From: CALRQJ02 sp943370285
Lineage (GTDB): Bacteria; Bacteroidota; Bacteroidia; Chitinophagales; Chitinophagaceae
Reading direction: 5' to 3'
DNA: 64,000 bases
NCBI GenBank assembly: GCA_943370285.1
Contig: CALRQJ020000011.1
Span: forward strand, 1-64,000
Position numbers and translations under genes: made by a program. The notes beneath the pieces are model-generated. The model did not search any database. It was not told where the DNA came from and saw only the letters and a program-made list of their open reading frames with translations. Every line of letters begins with the position of its first letter. Position 1 is the stretch's first letter. This document shows, piece by piece, positions 53,495-63,144 of the stretch.

Positions 53495-56119
53495 ATGAAG
53501 AAATTAGTCTTTTGCTTATGTACGATTTGCTGTTTTTTAACGGCTAATGCCAACCATATTAAAGGTGGATGGATTTATTACGAATATCTAGGGCCGGGAT
53601 TGTTAGACCAAACTGCTTTACGGTATCGCATTACCGTTAAAGTGTACCGTGATTGTGGTGCACAAAGCTCAGACCCTTCTAATCCGCAAAATGATGCAGC
53701 GATACCCATCACTATATTCAATGGTGGCTCTAGTCAAATTACGCTCAATACCAATGCCCCAAGAACAAGAATTTATCGACTCGAAAAAGGATTTCCTAAT
53801 CCTTGCATGACCAATCCACCGCAGGTATGTTATGTAATTTTAGAATACATAACAACGGTTGAATTACCACAAAATGTGAATGGCTATACATTAAGTTTTC
53901 AACGTTGTTGCCGCATCGGCGGAATTGCCAATATTCAATCCCCATCTAATAACTATGGCAATACCTATTCTACTACTATTCCGGGAACCATCAATACCAT
54001 CAACTTTGCACAAAATAATTCACCACAATATGCAGAAAAAGATACTGCTATCATCTGCTTTAATTCGCCATTTACACTAGACTATAGCGCAACCGATGCA
54101 GATGGCGATTCATTAGTGTATAGTTTATGCCCGGCTTTAGCAGGCGGAAGTAATCAAGGCAATGGTGCGGCACCCAACCCGGCTGCTCCACCACCTTACC
54201 CGGCCGTTCCGTATAGTGGTAGCTTTTCCTCAGTAGACCCATTTGGTACAGGTATGGTCATTAACGGACAAACAGGTATCATTTCTGGAACTGCACCTTC
54301 TCAAACCGGCGAATATGTAGTTTCGGTTTGTGTAGAAGAATTTAGACAAGGTATTTCGATTGGTACTACCAGAAAAGAATTACACATCATTGTTGGAAAC
54401 TGTGCATTAACAGCAGCCACATTGCAACCTACTTATACCAATTGCCAAAACTTTACACTCAGTTTTCAAAATGAATCTCAATCATCAAATATCATTGCCT
54501 ATGCTTGGGATTTTGGGGTACCAAATATTACAACCGATGTGTCTACTTCTCCTACCCCAAGCTACACTTATCCTGATACTGGTCGTTTTATATTGAAATT
54601 AAAAGTATTGAGTGCCGCAGGCTGTCAAGATTCAACTACTGCTATTGTCAACGTTTATCCAACGTTTAACCCCGGTATAGGTGTTGTAGGTAGTTGTTTT
54701 CAATCGCCATTTCAATTTACCGATGCTTCTACCAGCACATATGGTTTAATCAATTTTTGGAGTTGGAGTTTTGGCGATGGTAATACATCGAGCATCCAAA
54801 ATCCACAACATACTTATACAACACCGGGCAATTACACCGTTCGGTTAATTGCTGCGAATAATAAAGGATGTAGAGATACACTAGACCGACAAGTAATTGC
54901 TAGAGATGTGCCTTTACTAACCCTTCCATTTAAAGACACCTTGATTTGTAGTATTGATACATTGCCACTGATAGCTTTAGGCTCAGGTAATTTTAGTTGG
55001 ACTCCCAATTACAACATCAGCAATACTACGATTAGCAATCCTTTCGTATTTCCTCAAGACACCACCAAATACATAGTAACACTTAATGAAAATGGTTGCG
55101 TTAGCAGAGATACCATTACAGTAAATGTGTTAGACTTTATTACGGTTAGGGCTAGTGCCGATACCGGTATCTGCTTAACAGATAATATCACCATCAATAC
55201 CGTTAGCGATGCATTAAGTTATCAATGGACACCGGCTATTGGGCTAGATGATGCCACAAAAAAGCAACCAATTGCTACACCATTAACCACCACAACCTAT
55301 TACGTTACTGCCAATTTGGGAAAATGTCAAGACCGAGATTCCATCCGAATCGCCGTTACACCTTATCCGCAAGCCAATGCCGGACCCGATGCAACGATTT
55401 GCTATGGCAGTCGATCACCCATCAATGCAACCTTTGTGGGCAGTGTATTTAATTGGTCACCAAGAAACACTTTATTAAATCCCAATACCTTAAACCCTGT
55501 TGCCGGCCCACCTGTAACTACCACTTATGTGTTATCGGCTTTTGATACGCTTGGCTGCCCAAAACCATTTAGAGATTCTATAACCATTACCGTTATACCG
55601 CCGGTTAATGCTTTTGCAGGAAGAGATACCTTAATTGTAGCGGGTCAACCGCTTCAATTACAAGCTTCAGGCGGCGATAGTTATGCTTGGAGCCCAACTA
55701 CCGGACTATCAGATCCTAATATTGCGAACCCTGTTGCAACCCTTTCAGCCAATATCGACTCTATTGTATATCTGGTAAGAGTAAGTACTGCCGATGGCTG
55801 TTTTGCCACTGATGACATTAAAGTAAGGGTGTTTAAAACCGGGCCGGAAATTTTTGTTCCCACCGCTTTTACCCCTAACGGAGATTTCAAAAACGATGTA
55901 CTGAAAGCCATCCCTGTAGGACTAAAGCAGTTTAACTACTTTAGAATTTATAACCGCTGGGGCCAAATGGTTTTTAGCACCGGCGATGCAACCAAAGGTT
56001 GGGATGGTACACTTGCTGGTAAAACCCAAGGCAGCGGCACATTTGTGTACACCGCCGAAGGCATTGATTACTTAGGCAACAGATTGTTTAGAAAAGGAAC
56101 GGTGGTATTAATTCGATAA
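53495..56119 (+). CDS. T9SS type-B secreted protein, paralogue 2
   Basis: An 874-aa protein: a signal peptide (MKKLVFCLCTICCFLTANAN), the shared N-terminal domain (HIKGGWIYYEYLG, QRCCRIGGIA, SATDADGDSLVYSLCPAL, ISGTAPSQTGEY, VCVEEFRQG), a Pro/Ala-rich loop (PNPAAPPPYPAVP), PKD domains (WSFGDGNTSS), Ig-like repeats and a type-B T9SS domain (VPTAFTPNGDFKNDVLKAIP). The C-terminal ~270 residues are strikingly close to those of the gene at 46482. A longer frame opens at 53465, but the ATG at 53495 precedes the signal peptide. The third paralogue starts 7 bp after it, so the two form an operon. Confidence 0.87.
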   Translation: MKKLVFCLCTICCFLTANANHIKGGWIYYEYLGPGLLDQTALRYRITVKVYRDCGAQSSDPSNPQNDAAIPITIFNGGSSQITLNTNAPRTRIYRLEKGFPNPCMTNPPQVCYVILEYITTVELPQNVNGYTLSFQRCCRIGGIANIQSPSNNYGNTYSTTIPGTINTINFAQNNSPQYAEKDTAIICFNSPFTLDYSATDADGDSLVYSLCPALAGGSNQGNGAAPNPAAPPPYPAVPYSGSFSSVDPFGTGMVINGQTGIISGTAPSQTGEYVVSVCVEEFRQGISIGTTRKELHIIVGNCALTAATLQPTYTNCQNFTLSFQNESQSSNIIAYAWDFGVPNITTDVSTSPTPSYTYPDTGRFILKLKVLSAAGCQDSTTAIVNVYPTFNPGIGVVGSCFQSPFQFTDASTSTYGLINFWSWSFGDGNTSSIQNPQHTYTTPGNYTVRLIAANNKGCRDTLDRQVIARDVPLLTLPFKDTLICSIDTLPLIALGSGNFSWTPNYNISNTTISNPFVFPQDTTKYIVTLNENGCVSRDTITVNVLDFITVRASADTGICLTDNITINTVSDALSYQWTPAIGLDDATKKQPIATPLTTTTYYVTANLGKCQDRDSIRIAVTPYPQANAGPDATICYGSRSPINATFVGSVFNWSPRNTLLNPNTLNPVAGPPVTTTYVLSAFDTLGCPKPFRDSITITVIPPVNAFAGRDTLIVAGQPLQLQASGGDSYAWSPTTGLSDPNIANPVATLSANIDSIVYLVRVSTADGCFATDDIKVRVFKTGPEIFVPTAFTPNGDFKNDVLKAIPVGLKQFNYFRIYNRWGQMVFSTGDATKGWDGTLAGKTQGSGTFVYTAEGIDYLGNRLFRKGTVVLIR

Positions 56120-56126
56120 CGGCTCA

Positions 56127-58511
56127 ATGAGAAAAATTATTCTTTCGCTTCTACTATTCATGGTAGCGTTTGCTTGCCATGCCAGTCATATTTTGGGTGG
56201 AGAACTAGGCTATGAATTTGTTCGCAAATACAATACATCCCCCGCTAGTTATGTCTATAAAATAAAATTGAAATTATATCGAGATTGTAATTCTAATCAA
56301 GACATCAATAATCCACTCGTAAAAATTTTCAATCGGCAAACCGGGGTTCAGATTACTACTATCACATTAACACAGCCGCCAACTGTTATTACTTTACCGC
56401 CAACAACCACGGCAAGTTGTGTTATTACACCTCCTGCCACCTGTTACCAACTCTACACTTTTGAAGGTGAGATAGAATTAATGGAAAGTAGTGTTGGCTA
56501 TACCCTATCACATGCCACTTGTTGTCGTTCGGCAGACATCACCAATATTGTAACACCTAATATTGAAAAATCAACTTACACAGTTGATATTCCGCCACAT
56601 ATTGTGGGCAGTACAGAGTTTAATAGTACCCCTAACAGTACAGATAGCGTTAAGGTGATTTGCAAAGATTTTCCGGTTAATTTCAAATTTAATTTTTCAG
56701 ACCCCGATGGCGACTCGTTGAGTTATGCTTTTTGCAATGCTTTAGGCTATAATGGTAATTCTATCATCACTTATGTTCCGCCTTTTCCATCGGTAAATTA
56801 TGCCATGGGTTATTCGGGTGGCAACCCTGTAGGTGGAAATCCACCGCAATTAACCATCAATCCCGGCACCGGGGTAATATCCGGTACCATAACCAAACAA
56901 GGAAGTTTTGTAGTAATGGTTTGTGTGAATGAATGGAGAAATGGTGTACAAATCAACACCCTTAGAAAAGAATTTCAGTTTAGAGTTGATAGTTGCAATA
57001 TCACTAATTTGATTCAACCTGTTTTTCAAAATTGTAATAATCTTACCATTACAGTCAATCATCCAAATGACCCTAATTTAATATACAAATGGGATTTTGG
57101 TGATGCTACTGTTTCAACAGATACTTCAACCTTAGCGTATCCAACTTATACCTACAATCGACCGGATAGTTATAATGTAAAAATGATTGTTCAGCGTGGC
57201 TTAAACTGTGTTGACAGTGCCATCATGAAAGCTAGAATGTTTCCAGGCTATAGTGCACAAATTAGTTCCCCATTAGACCCAAGATGCAGCAATAACTTAT
57301 TACTATTTAGAGACAGCAGTATTGCAGCCTATGGAAATATTAGTGCTTGGAAATGGTTGATTGCTTTTCCGGCAACCGCACCACTTGTAAATGTGGCGAT
57401 ACAAAATCAATTCGAATATAATTTTTCGTGGCCAACGGGCAATAACAATTTATCAGAAAACGCATTAATAAAACTCATATCTACATCTACTGTTGGTTGT
57501 GTTGACAGTACGCAAAAAACAATCTCTATTAACCGAGGTCCGGCACTAGATGCAGGACCAAATCAAATTATTTGTGTTGGCGATAGTATAACATTAACAG
57601 CCACAAGTGATGGCAACATATTTACTTGGACTCCTTCAACCGGGTTGAATAATCCTACTATTTTACAGCCAACCGCAAAACCAACTATCAATACATTATA
57701 CCGTGTTGAAACCAGCAATAATGGCTGTGTTACAAAAGACTCCGTTTGGGTAAACGTAGGCAATAGAACTACGGCATTTGCCGGCGCAGATGTAGTTAAA
57801 TGTTTTGATGATAGTGTGCAATTGAATGCTACGGGAGGTCAATTGTTTACTTGGACACCCAATGATTGGCTTACCCAAATCAATATTGCTAACCCCATAT
57901 CATTTGCCAAAGCAACGAGGAATTATGTCGTTGCTGTTATTGATACGAATGGCTGTAGAACACCGGCCTATGATACAGTAACTGTAAGGGTTGTACCAAA
58001 AATTGATGTTTTTGCAGGAAGAGATACGTTTGTAAAAAAAGGTATTCCAGTACAAATTAGAGCTAGTGGTGCACAACAGTACCATTGGGAACCGGCAGGT
58101 TTATTTAGCGATCCAAATGTGGCAGCACCATACATACCTGTTTTAAATAATGCAACACAATTTGTGGTTCGTGGTTATACCCCCGAAGGTTGTGAAGACT
58201 ATGATAGTGTTTGGGTAAGAATTTTAGAATCAGATCCTGATTTATTTGTGCCCAATGCTTTCTCTCCCAATGGAGATGGAAGAAACGATGTATTTAAACC
58301 AATAGGCATTGGTGCCGATTATGTAGAATTGTTTGTTATTTATAACCGTTGGGGCCAACAAGTATATTACAGTAATAAATACGGCGAAGGTTGGGATGGC
58401 ACTATGAATGGCAAAGAACAACCTGTGGGTACGTATGTATGGATACTCAAAGGAAGAGATTATACAGGTCGTAAAATTGAAAAGCGAGGAACGGTCTTGT
58501 TGCTTAGATAA
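56127..58511 (+). CDS. T9SS type-B secreted protein, paralogue 3
   Basis: A 794-aa protein: a signal peptide (MRKIILSLLLFMVAFACHAS), the shared N-terminal domain (HILGGELGYEFV, HATCCRSADI, FSDPDGDSLSYAFC, ISGTITKQGSFVVMVCVNEW), one PKD domain (YKWDFGDATVS), Ig-like repeats (LDAGPNQIICVGD; TAFAGADVVKC) and a type-B T9SS domain (VPNAFSPNGDGRNDVFKPIG ... GTVLLLR). It is more diverged than the other two paralogues. It converges with the flippase gene; their stops are 3 bp apart. Confidence 0.87.
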   Translation: MRKIILSLLLFMVAFACHASHILGGELGYEFVRKYNTSPASYVYKIKLKLYRDCNSNQDINNPLVKIFNRQTGVQITTITLTQPPTVITLPPTTTASCVITPPATCYQLYTFEGEIELMESSVGYTLSHATCCRSADITNIVTPNIEKSTYTVDIPPHIVGSTEFNSTPNSTDSVKVICKDFPVNFKFNFSDPDGDSLSYAFCNALGYNGNSIITYVPPFPSVNYAMGYSGGNPVGGNPPQLTINPGTGVISGTITKQGSFVVMVCVNEWRNGVQINTLRKEFQFRVDSCNITNLIQPVFQNCNNLTITVNHPNDPNLIYKWDFGDATVSTDTSTLAYPTYTYNRPDSYNVKMIVQRGLNCVDSAIMKARMFPGYSAQISSPLDPRCSNNLLLFRDSSIAAYGNISAWKWLIAFPATAPLVNVAIQNQFEYNFSWPTGNNNLSENALIKLISTSTVGCVDSTQKTISINRGPALDAGPNQIICVGDSITLTATSDGNIFTWTPSTGLNNPTILQPTAKPTINTLYRVETSNNGCVTKDSVWVNVGNRTTAFAGADVVKCFDDSVQLNATGGQLFTWTPNDWLTQINIANPISFAKATRNYVVAVIDTNGCRTPAYDTVTVRVVPKIDVFAGRDTFVKKGIPVQIRASGAQQYHWEPAGLFSDPNVAAPYIPVLNNATQFVVRGYTPEGCEDYDSVWVRILESDPDLFVPNAFSPNGDGRNDVFKPIGIGADYVELFVIYNRWGQQVYYSNKYGEGWDGTMNGKEQPVGTYVWILKGRDYTGRKIEKRGTVLLLR

Positions 58512-58514
58512 TTA

Positions 58515-60017
58515 CTACTTGATATACTTACTCAATATCGGAATCTTTTGAAACTCCTTGCGTTCTACTTTTACAATGAACAACACAAACAGTAGCACCA
58601 TCATCAACCCAATAATTGTAGTGAACCATAATTTAACCCACAACATGGCAAGGCCACTATAAGCAAAAAATAATAATACAACAATCACTATGTATGCTAT
58701 CAGCTTTTTAGTAGCATAAGGAATGCGGTAATGTTGTTGCCCAAGTTTATAACTCACTACCATCATAAATGCATAACATACCAATGTAGCCCAAGCACTG
58801 CCGGTATAGCCAAATAAAGGAATCCACCAAATATTGAGCAAAATGGTAATCGCTGCACCGGCAATAGTAATCCATGCACCGGTCATGGTTTTATTGGTTA
58901 GCTTGTACCAAACAGTAAGATTGTAGTAAATGCCAAGAAAAACACTACCCATTGCTAAAATGGGAATGATGTGTAATCCTTCACTGTAGCTTTGATTGTT
59001 GCCATACACCACATATTTAATCAGTGGAAGATTTACTGCAATCGCCAACCACATCAAGCAACAAGCAATCACAAAAAACTTCATCACTCTGGCATAGGTT
59101 GATGGAGCATTTTTATCTGCAGATTGATTGAAAAAAAACGGCTCTGCACCCATCTTAAACACCTGAATAAAAATAGTAATAAGTACCGCTACTTTATAGT
59201 TGGCGCCGAATACACCCAACTGAAATTTCTCTTCCGCCGCAGGCAAATCCAACACCCTTGTGTACACCAATCTGCTCAACATTTCGTTAATCATTCCGCC
59301 CATGCCAACAATAATCAATGGGTAAGAATACCGCATTACTTCTTGCCATAATTTTCCATTGAATTGAAAACGAAAATGCGTTAGCTGTTTCCACAACAAC
59401 AATAAAGCCAATACACTTCCGGCTATATTAGCAATGATGTAATATCCAATACCAATAGATGGATTATAAAAAGCCAATAACCAATGGCTTGGATTTTCTG
59501 CATATAACTTTGGGCAAATCCCTACAAAAAAAATTGTAATACCTACATTAAAGACGATACTCACCACTTTAATAAATGCAAAACGTTTGGGCTTTCCTTC
59601 TTGCCGTAAGGTTGAAAAAGGCAATACGGCTAACGTATCGAACAAAAGTATCCAAGCTATCCATTGCACATATTCGGGATGATCGGCAAAATCAATCCAA
59701 TTTGCAATAGTTGCTGCATTGAAATAAATTAATCCCGCAAAAACCAACGTAGTAAATACCATGCCGGTCATTAAGGTATTGTAGAGTTGTTTTTTATCGG
59801 TTGTTTGCGCAAAGCGAAAATAACTAGTCTCTATGCCATACGTAAACAAAATATTAAGAAAGGGAATAACAGCATAAACCTGCGTAATATTAGCGGTGTC
59901 TGTAGGCTGATAAATCCAGAATAAAAAAATATTTAATGCATAACCCAAAAACCGACTGGCAATAGTGGGTATGCCATACCACAAAGTTTGTCCTGCCAAT
60001 TTTTTTATCCCACTCAA
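58515..60017 (-). CDS. Polysaccharide flippase (Wzx/MATE-like, MOP superfamily)
   Basis: A 500-aa multi-spanning membrane protein with about 12-14 predicted helices, of the oligosaccharide flippase/polysaccharide biosynthesis family that moves lipid-linked sugar units across the inner membrane. The N-terminus KKLAGQTLWYGIPTIASRFLGY is typical. Other features are IETSYFRFAQ and ELGVFGANYKVAVLI-like helices, GAEPFFFNQS and IAGAAITILLNIWWIPLFGY. The start is TTG at 60017, which fits the family N-terminus; no ATG lies close by. There are no glycosyltransferase neighbours, so the polymer is unknown. Confidence 0.85.
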   Translation of the reverse strand: MSGIKKLAGQTLWYGIPTIASRFLGYALNIFLFWIYQPTDTANITQVYAVIPFLNILFTYGIETSYFRFAQTTDKKQLYNTLMTGMVFTTLVFAGLIYFNAATIANWIDFADHPEYVQWIAWILLFDTLAVLPFSTLRQEGKPKRFAFIKVVSIVFNVGITIFFVGICPKLYAENPSHWLLAFYNPSIGIGYYIIANIAGSVLALLLLWKQLTHFRFQFNGKLWQEVMRYSYPLIIVGMGGMINEMLSRLVYTRVLDLPAAEEKFQLGVFGANYKVAVLITIFIQVFKMGAEPFFFNQSADKNAPSTYARVMKFFVIACCLMWLAIAVNLPLIKYVVYGNNQSYSEGLHIIPILAMGSVFLGIYYNLTVWYKLTNKTMTGAWITIAGAAITILLNIWWIPLFGYTGSAWATLVCYAFMMVVSYKLGQQHYRIPYATKKLIAYIVIVVLLFFAYSGLAMLWVKLWFTTIIGLMMVLLFVLFIVKVERKEFQKIPILSKYIK

Positions 60018-60098
60018 AGTTGATGCTGTATTTGTTGACTGGCAGTAAAAATAAAGGATATTACAATGGAATGTATCGAATAACCAATTCTAACGCTG

Positions 60099-61145
60099 TT
60101 ACTGCGGCGGACCAAACCGTTTATCTTCTACAAAACTAGTATCGGTTAGTGCATGTAAAAAAGCAGTAAGCTGGCCAATTTCATAATTACTCAACGGAAT
60201 TTTATTCCGTACAATTGGGTCTGTAGTAGGGCCATTTACAACACCATTTCTGTAATGTTCCATTACACTATTCAGCGTATAAAAACGACCATCATGCCCA
60301 TAAGGAAAAGTAAACTGCACATTTCTTAAACTAGGTACTCTAAACTTTAAAGAATCGGCTCGGTTATTAGTAATTCGCATCCGACCAAAATCTTTTAAAT
60401 CGTTACTAATTGGCATACCAATATTTCTGAAACTAAAATCAGTAAACAAAGGCTCGGTGTGGCAAGTAGCACATTTGGCTTTAAAAATATCGTAGCCTGC
60501 CGCCTCGGGTACCGAGAAAGTAGCTTCGCCTCTTTTAACTTTATCGTACTTACTATTATTACTTACCATCAACAACATAAACTGACTTAAAGCCTTTGTC
60601 ATTCTTTGTGTGTTAATGGTAGTATCGCCAAATGCAGCGGTAAACATGCTTTTATATTTGACATCTGTTCTTAGCTTGTTTAACACATTGTCGATGGTTT
60701 CGGCCATTTCGTTAGGTGCTGTTATAGGCGCTAATGGCTGAACATCTAAATGATTAATGCCACCATCGTGATGAAAACTATTCTGCCAAGCTAAGTTGAA
60801 TATTGCAGGTGCATTACGAGTGGTAAATTGGTTATTAAAACCATGACTTAAGTTATGATCGAAAGTAGCAAAGGCTGCAAATTGCTGGTGACAACTGGCA
60901 CAGGGAAAATTGCCATCTTTACTAAGTTTACCGTCATAAAATAATTTTCTTCCTAATTCAAATGCTTCTTTAGTTAGTGGGTTCGCTGTAAAATCATACA
61001 CCGGTGTTGGCCATCCTGCCGGATTGGTAAAGGACAATGGCGTAGGTGCAGCAGAAGATTGTACATCTTTTTTCTTACAAGACTCCACCACTAACATTCC
61101 TGCTAGAAAAAAACAAAATAGTAGTATGGAAATCTGTTTTTTCAC
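60099..61145 (-). CDS. Di-haem cytochrome c peroxidase/MauG family lipoprotein (MbnH-like)
   Basis: A 348-aa exported di-haem enzyme. The N-terminus is a lipoprotein signal (LLFCFFLAGMLVVESCKKKD, lipobox Cys23). Two c-type haem motifs are present: CASCH (Cys82-His86) and CATCH (Cys225-His229), with GRKLFYDGKLS and TRNAPAIFNLAW typical of the CCP/MauG family. It starts with GTG one base after the stop of an MbnP-like gene, a pairing known from methanobactin loci. There MbnH oxidises a tryptophan of MbnP to kynurenine. By analogy, this enzyme may modify its partner rather than remove peroxide. A plain cytochrome c peroxidase is the alternative. Confidence 0.82.
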   Translation of the reverse strand: MKKQISILLFCFFLAGMLVVESCKKKDVQSSAAPTPLSFTNPAGWPTPVYDFTANPLTKEAFELGRKLFYDGKLSKDGNFPCASCHQQFAAFATFDHNLSHGFNNQFTTRNAPAIFNLAWQNSFHHDGGINHLDVQPLAPITAPNEMAETIDNVLNKLRTDVKYKSMFTAAFGDTTINTQRMTKALSQFMLLMVSNNSKYDKVKRGEATFSVPEAAGYDIFKAKCATCHTEPLFTDFSFRNIGMPISNDLKDFGRMRITNNRADSLKFRVPSLRNVQFTFPYGHDGRFYTLNSVMEHYRNGVVNGPTTDPIVRNKIPLSNYEIGQLTAFLHALTDTSFVEDKRFGPPQ

Positions 61146-61146
61146 A

Positions 61147-61905
61147 TTAATTATTTACTGCGGCAACACTAAACATGTTGGCATAGTTATCGGCAATTTG
61201 TACCGCTAAAGTACCTGGATTCATACAAACAGCGTTATTCGCAATTCTGATATCATTAACCCCACTGAACCATTTATTGACATCAGCATTAATAACAACT
61301 TCACTTGTAGCGCCATTTCTAATGTCAACAGGTGTAGTAGTTAGATTAAGTGTTAGTGTTCTGATGGTATTTTCTCCGGCCTTGTATCCGCCAATATGAT
61401 ACGTTAAGTAATTATTAGGGGCTGTTGATACCGGCGAAACACCTTCTATTTTTGCTTGAATATAACCGGTATTCCAAGTCCAAAACATTCCTTTTACAGG
61501 ATCTAAATCTCCGGTTTGTACACCCGAAAAATTTCTGCTGCTATCAACGCCCAATAGAAATTGAATGGCGCTAAATTTATTTTGGGTCAATTTCAATGTA
61601 ATAGCCTGACTGCCCGGTTCTGCATGATTAATCAAGTGATAACTATTGGGCATCAAAATATAATTACCCGTTACGGCATCTTTCAATTTAATATTAGTGA
61701 TATAGTATTTATAAGCGTTAAGGCTAAAAATTTCACCAAAGGGATTAGTGTAATTGGTATTCAATACCAAATCTTGTGCACCCACTTTTGGTTTAAAGCT
61801 GAGTTTTAATTGATAAGGCGTGGCAATATCGGCATCTACTTTACCCTGACAGGCAAATAGTACCACTATAATACATATTGAGAATATCAAATTCAATCGC
61901 TTCAT
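61147..61905 (-). CDS. MbnP-like copper-associated lipoprotein
   Basis: A 252-aa lipoprotein (lipobox near Cys19: VVLFACQG) of the MbnP family. Features: the early beta strand LKLSFKPKVG, LNAYKYYITNIKLKD, FLLGVDSSRNFSG, and the conserved tryptophan cluster GMFWTWNTGYIQAKIEG (Trp142, Trp144). In the characterised MbnP-MbnH system, a tryptophan becomes kynurenine and contributes to copper binding; which tryptophan would be the target here is inference. His90, His94 and His170 are also candidate ligands. The gene overlaps arfB (TAATG) and is followed one base later by the di-haem enzyme, so the three are coupled. Confidence 0.82.
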   Translation of the reverse strand: MKRLNLIFSICIIVVLFACQGKVDADIATPYQLKLSFKPKVGAQDLVLNTNYTNPFGEIFSLNAYKYYITNIKLKDAVTGNYILMPNSYHLINHAEPGSQAITLKLTQNKFSAIQFLLGVDSSRNFSGVQTGDLDPVKGMFWTWNTGYIQAKIEGVSPVSTAPNNYLTYHIGGYKAGENTIRTLTLNLTTTPVDIRNGATSEVVINADVNKWFSGVNDIRIANNAVCMNPGTLAVQIADNYANMFSVAAVNN

Positions 61906-62312
61906 TAGTAATCTCCCGGTTTTAATCTTTTTCTTCCTTGTTTGATGGTTGATTTATACTTTTTGTTCTCTAAAATTTTCTCTTTCACTACTTTAGGTAC
62001 TTTGGTAGCAATTCTGGTTCGCTTCTTTTTAAGTGCTTCTCCAACTAATAGATTCATTTTAGCCACAACTTGTTGCTTATTGGCCAATTGTGTTCTTTCT
62101 GTTTGAGATTTTACCAATAAAAAACCCTCTGCAGTAATCTTATTGGCTAATTTTTGGTTGATGATGGCTTTTTGTTCATCGGTAACCAATAAAGATGCAG
62201 CTATCAACCAACGACCCTCCACCATGGTTTCTACTTTGTTCACATTTTGACCGCCTTTGCCGCCACTTCTTGCTGTTTGAAATACAATTTCGGGTGATAG
62301 TTCTATCTTCAT
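61905..62312 (-). CDS. arfB: Ribosome rescue hydrolase ArfB
   Basis: ArfB (YaeJ) enters the A site of stalled non-stop ribosomes and hydrolyses peptidyl-tRNA. It has 135 aa. The catalytic GGQ lies at residues 20-22 (TARSGGKGGQNVNKVETMV), and the basic C-terminal tail (KKKRTRIATKVPKVVKEK and on to KRLKPGDY) fits the mRNA entry channel in known structures. It starts 35 bp from the divergent dtd gene and overlaps the MbnP-like gene by one base. The pairing with copper genes may only reflect sharing a promoter. Confidence 0.93.
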   Translation of the reverse strand: MKIELSPEIVFQTARSGGKGGQNVNKVETMVEGRWLIAASLLVTDEQKAIINQKLANKITAEGFLLVKSQTERTQLANKQQVVAKMNLLVGEALKKKRTRIATKVPKVVKEKILENKKYKSTIKQGRKRLKPGDY

Positions 62313-62347
62313 TGCCCTAAAGGTAAATCCAAATTTGTTAAAGGAAT

Positions 62348-62800
62348 ATGAGAGTTGTTATCCAAAGAGTAACGGAAGCTGCTGTAACCATTGAAGGCGT
62401 TGTTAATGGTGCTATTAAAACGGGATTATTGGTTTTAATGGGTATTGAAGATATAGATAACGATGGAGACATTACCTGGCTGAGTAGTAAAATCGTAAAC
62501 CTCCGCATTTTTAATGACGAAAATGGAGTGATGAATAAATCGGTGTTGGATGTGGGTGGAGATGTTTTATTAATAAGTCAGTTTACTTTACATGCTAGCA
62601 CCCAAAAAGGCAATCGACCCTCTTATATTAAAGCAAGCAAGCCGGATATTGCTATTCCCTTGTACGAAAAAATGATTCGTCAGTTATCACAAGACTTACA
62701 AAAACCGATTGCCACAGGTATTTTTGGGGCAGATATGAAAGTAAGTTTATTGAATGATGGTCCGGTAACCATTGTAATTGACAGTAAACAAAAAGAGTAA
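62348..62800 (+). CDS. dtd: D-aminoacyl-tRNA deacylase
   Basis: Dtd removes D-amino acids (and glycine) mischarged onto tRNA. It has 150 aa. Features: MRVVIQRVTEAAVTIEG at the N-terminus, the active-site SQFTLHASTQKGNRPSY and the cross-subunit GPVT motif near the end (NDGPVTIVIDS), which together form the chiral proofreading site in the dimer. The MazG-like gene follows after 17 bp, probably in one transcript. Confidence 0.95.
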   Translation: MRVVIQRVTEAAVTIEGVVNGAIKTGLLVLMGIEDIDNDGDITWLSSKIVNLRIFNDENGVMNKSVLDVGGDVLLISQFTLHASTQKGNRPSYIKASKPDIAIPLYEKMIRQLSQDLQKPIATGIFGADMKVSLLNDGPVTIVIDSKQKE

Positions 62801-62817
62801 ATGTCAAATCATCTGTT

Positions 62818-63144
62818 ATGACAATTGAACAAGCACAAAAAGATGTAGACCAATGGATAAAAACTGTTGGAGTAAGATATTTTAGTGAACTCACTAATAT
62901 GGCTATTCTTACTGAAGAAGTGGGAGAACTAGCCCGAATTATGGCCAGAACCTATGGCGACCAATCCTTCAAAAAAACAGATTTGGAAAAACATTTAGCC
63001 GATGAAATGGCAGATGTGTTATGGGTATTAATTTGTTTGGCCAATCAAACCGGAGTAAATCTAACTGAAGCACTGCAACAAAATTTTGAGAAAAAGAATA
63101 GTAGAGATGCCGATAGGCATAAGAACAATCCTAAATTGGGTTAA
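62818..63144 (+). CDS. MazG-like nucleotide pyrophosphohydrolase
   Basis: A 108-aa protein of the all-alpha NTP pyrophosphatase (MazG-like) superfamily. The metal-binding acidic motifs are TEEVGELARIMART and DEMADVLWVLICLANQTG, the EExxE / ExxD pattern of this fold. Being a single short domain, it is more like stand-alone dCTPase/MazG-type house-cleaning enzymes than full MazG. It follows dtd, as in many Bacteroidota. The preferred nucleotide cannot be read from sequence. Confidence 0.88.
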   Translation: MTIEQAQKDVDQWIKTVGVRYFSELTNMAILTEEVGELARIMARTYGDQSFKKTDLEKHLADEMADVLWVLICLANQTGVNLTEALQQNFEKKNSRDADRHKNNPKLG

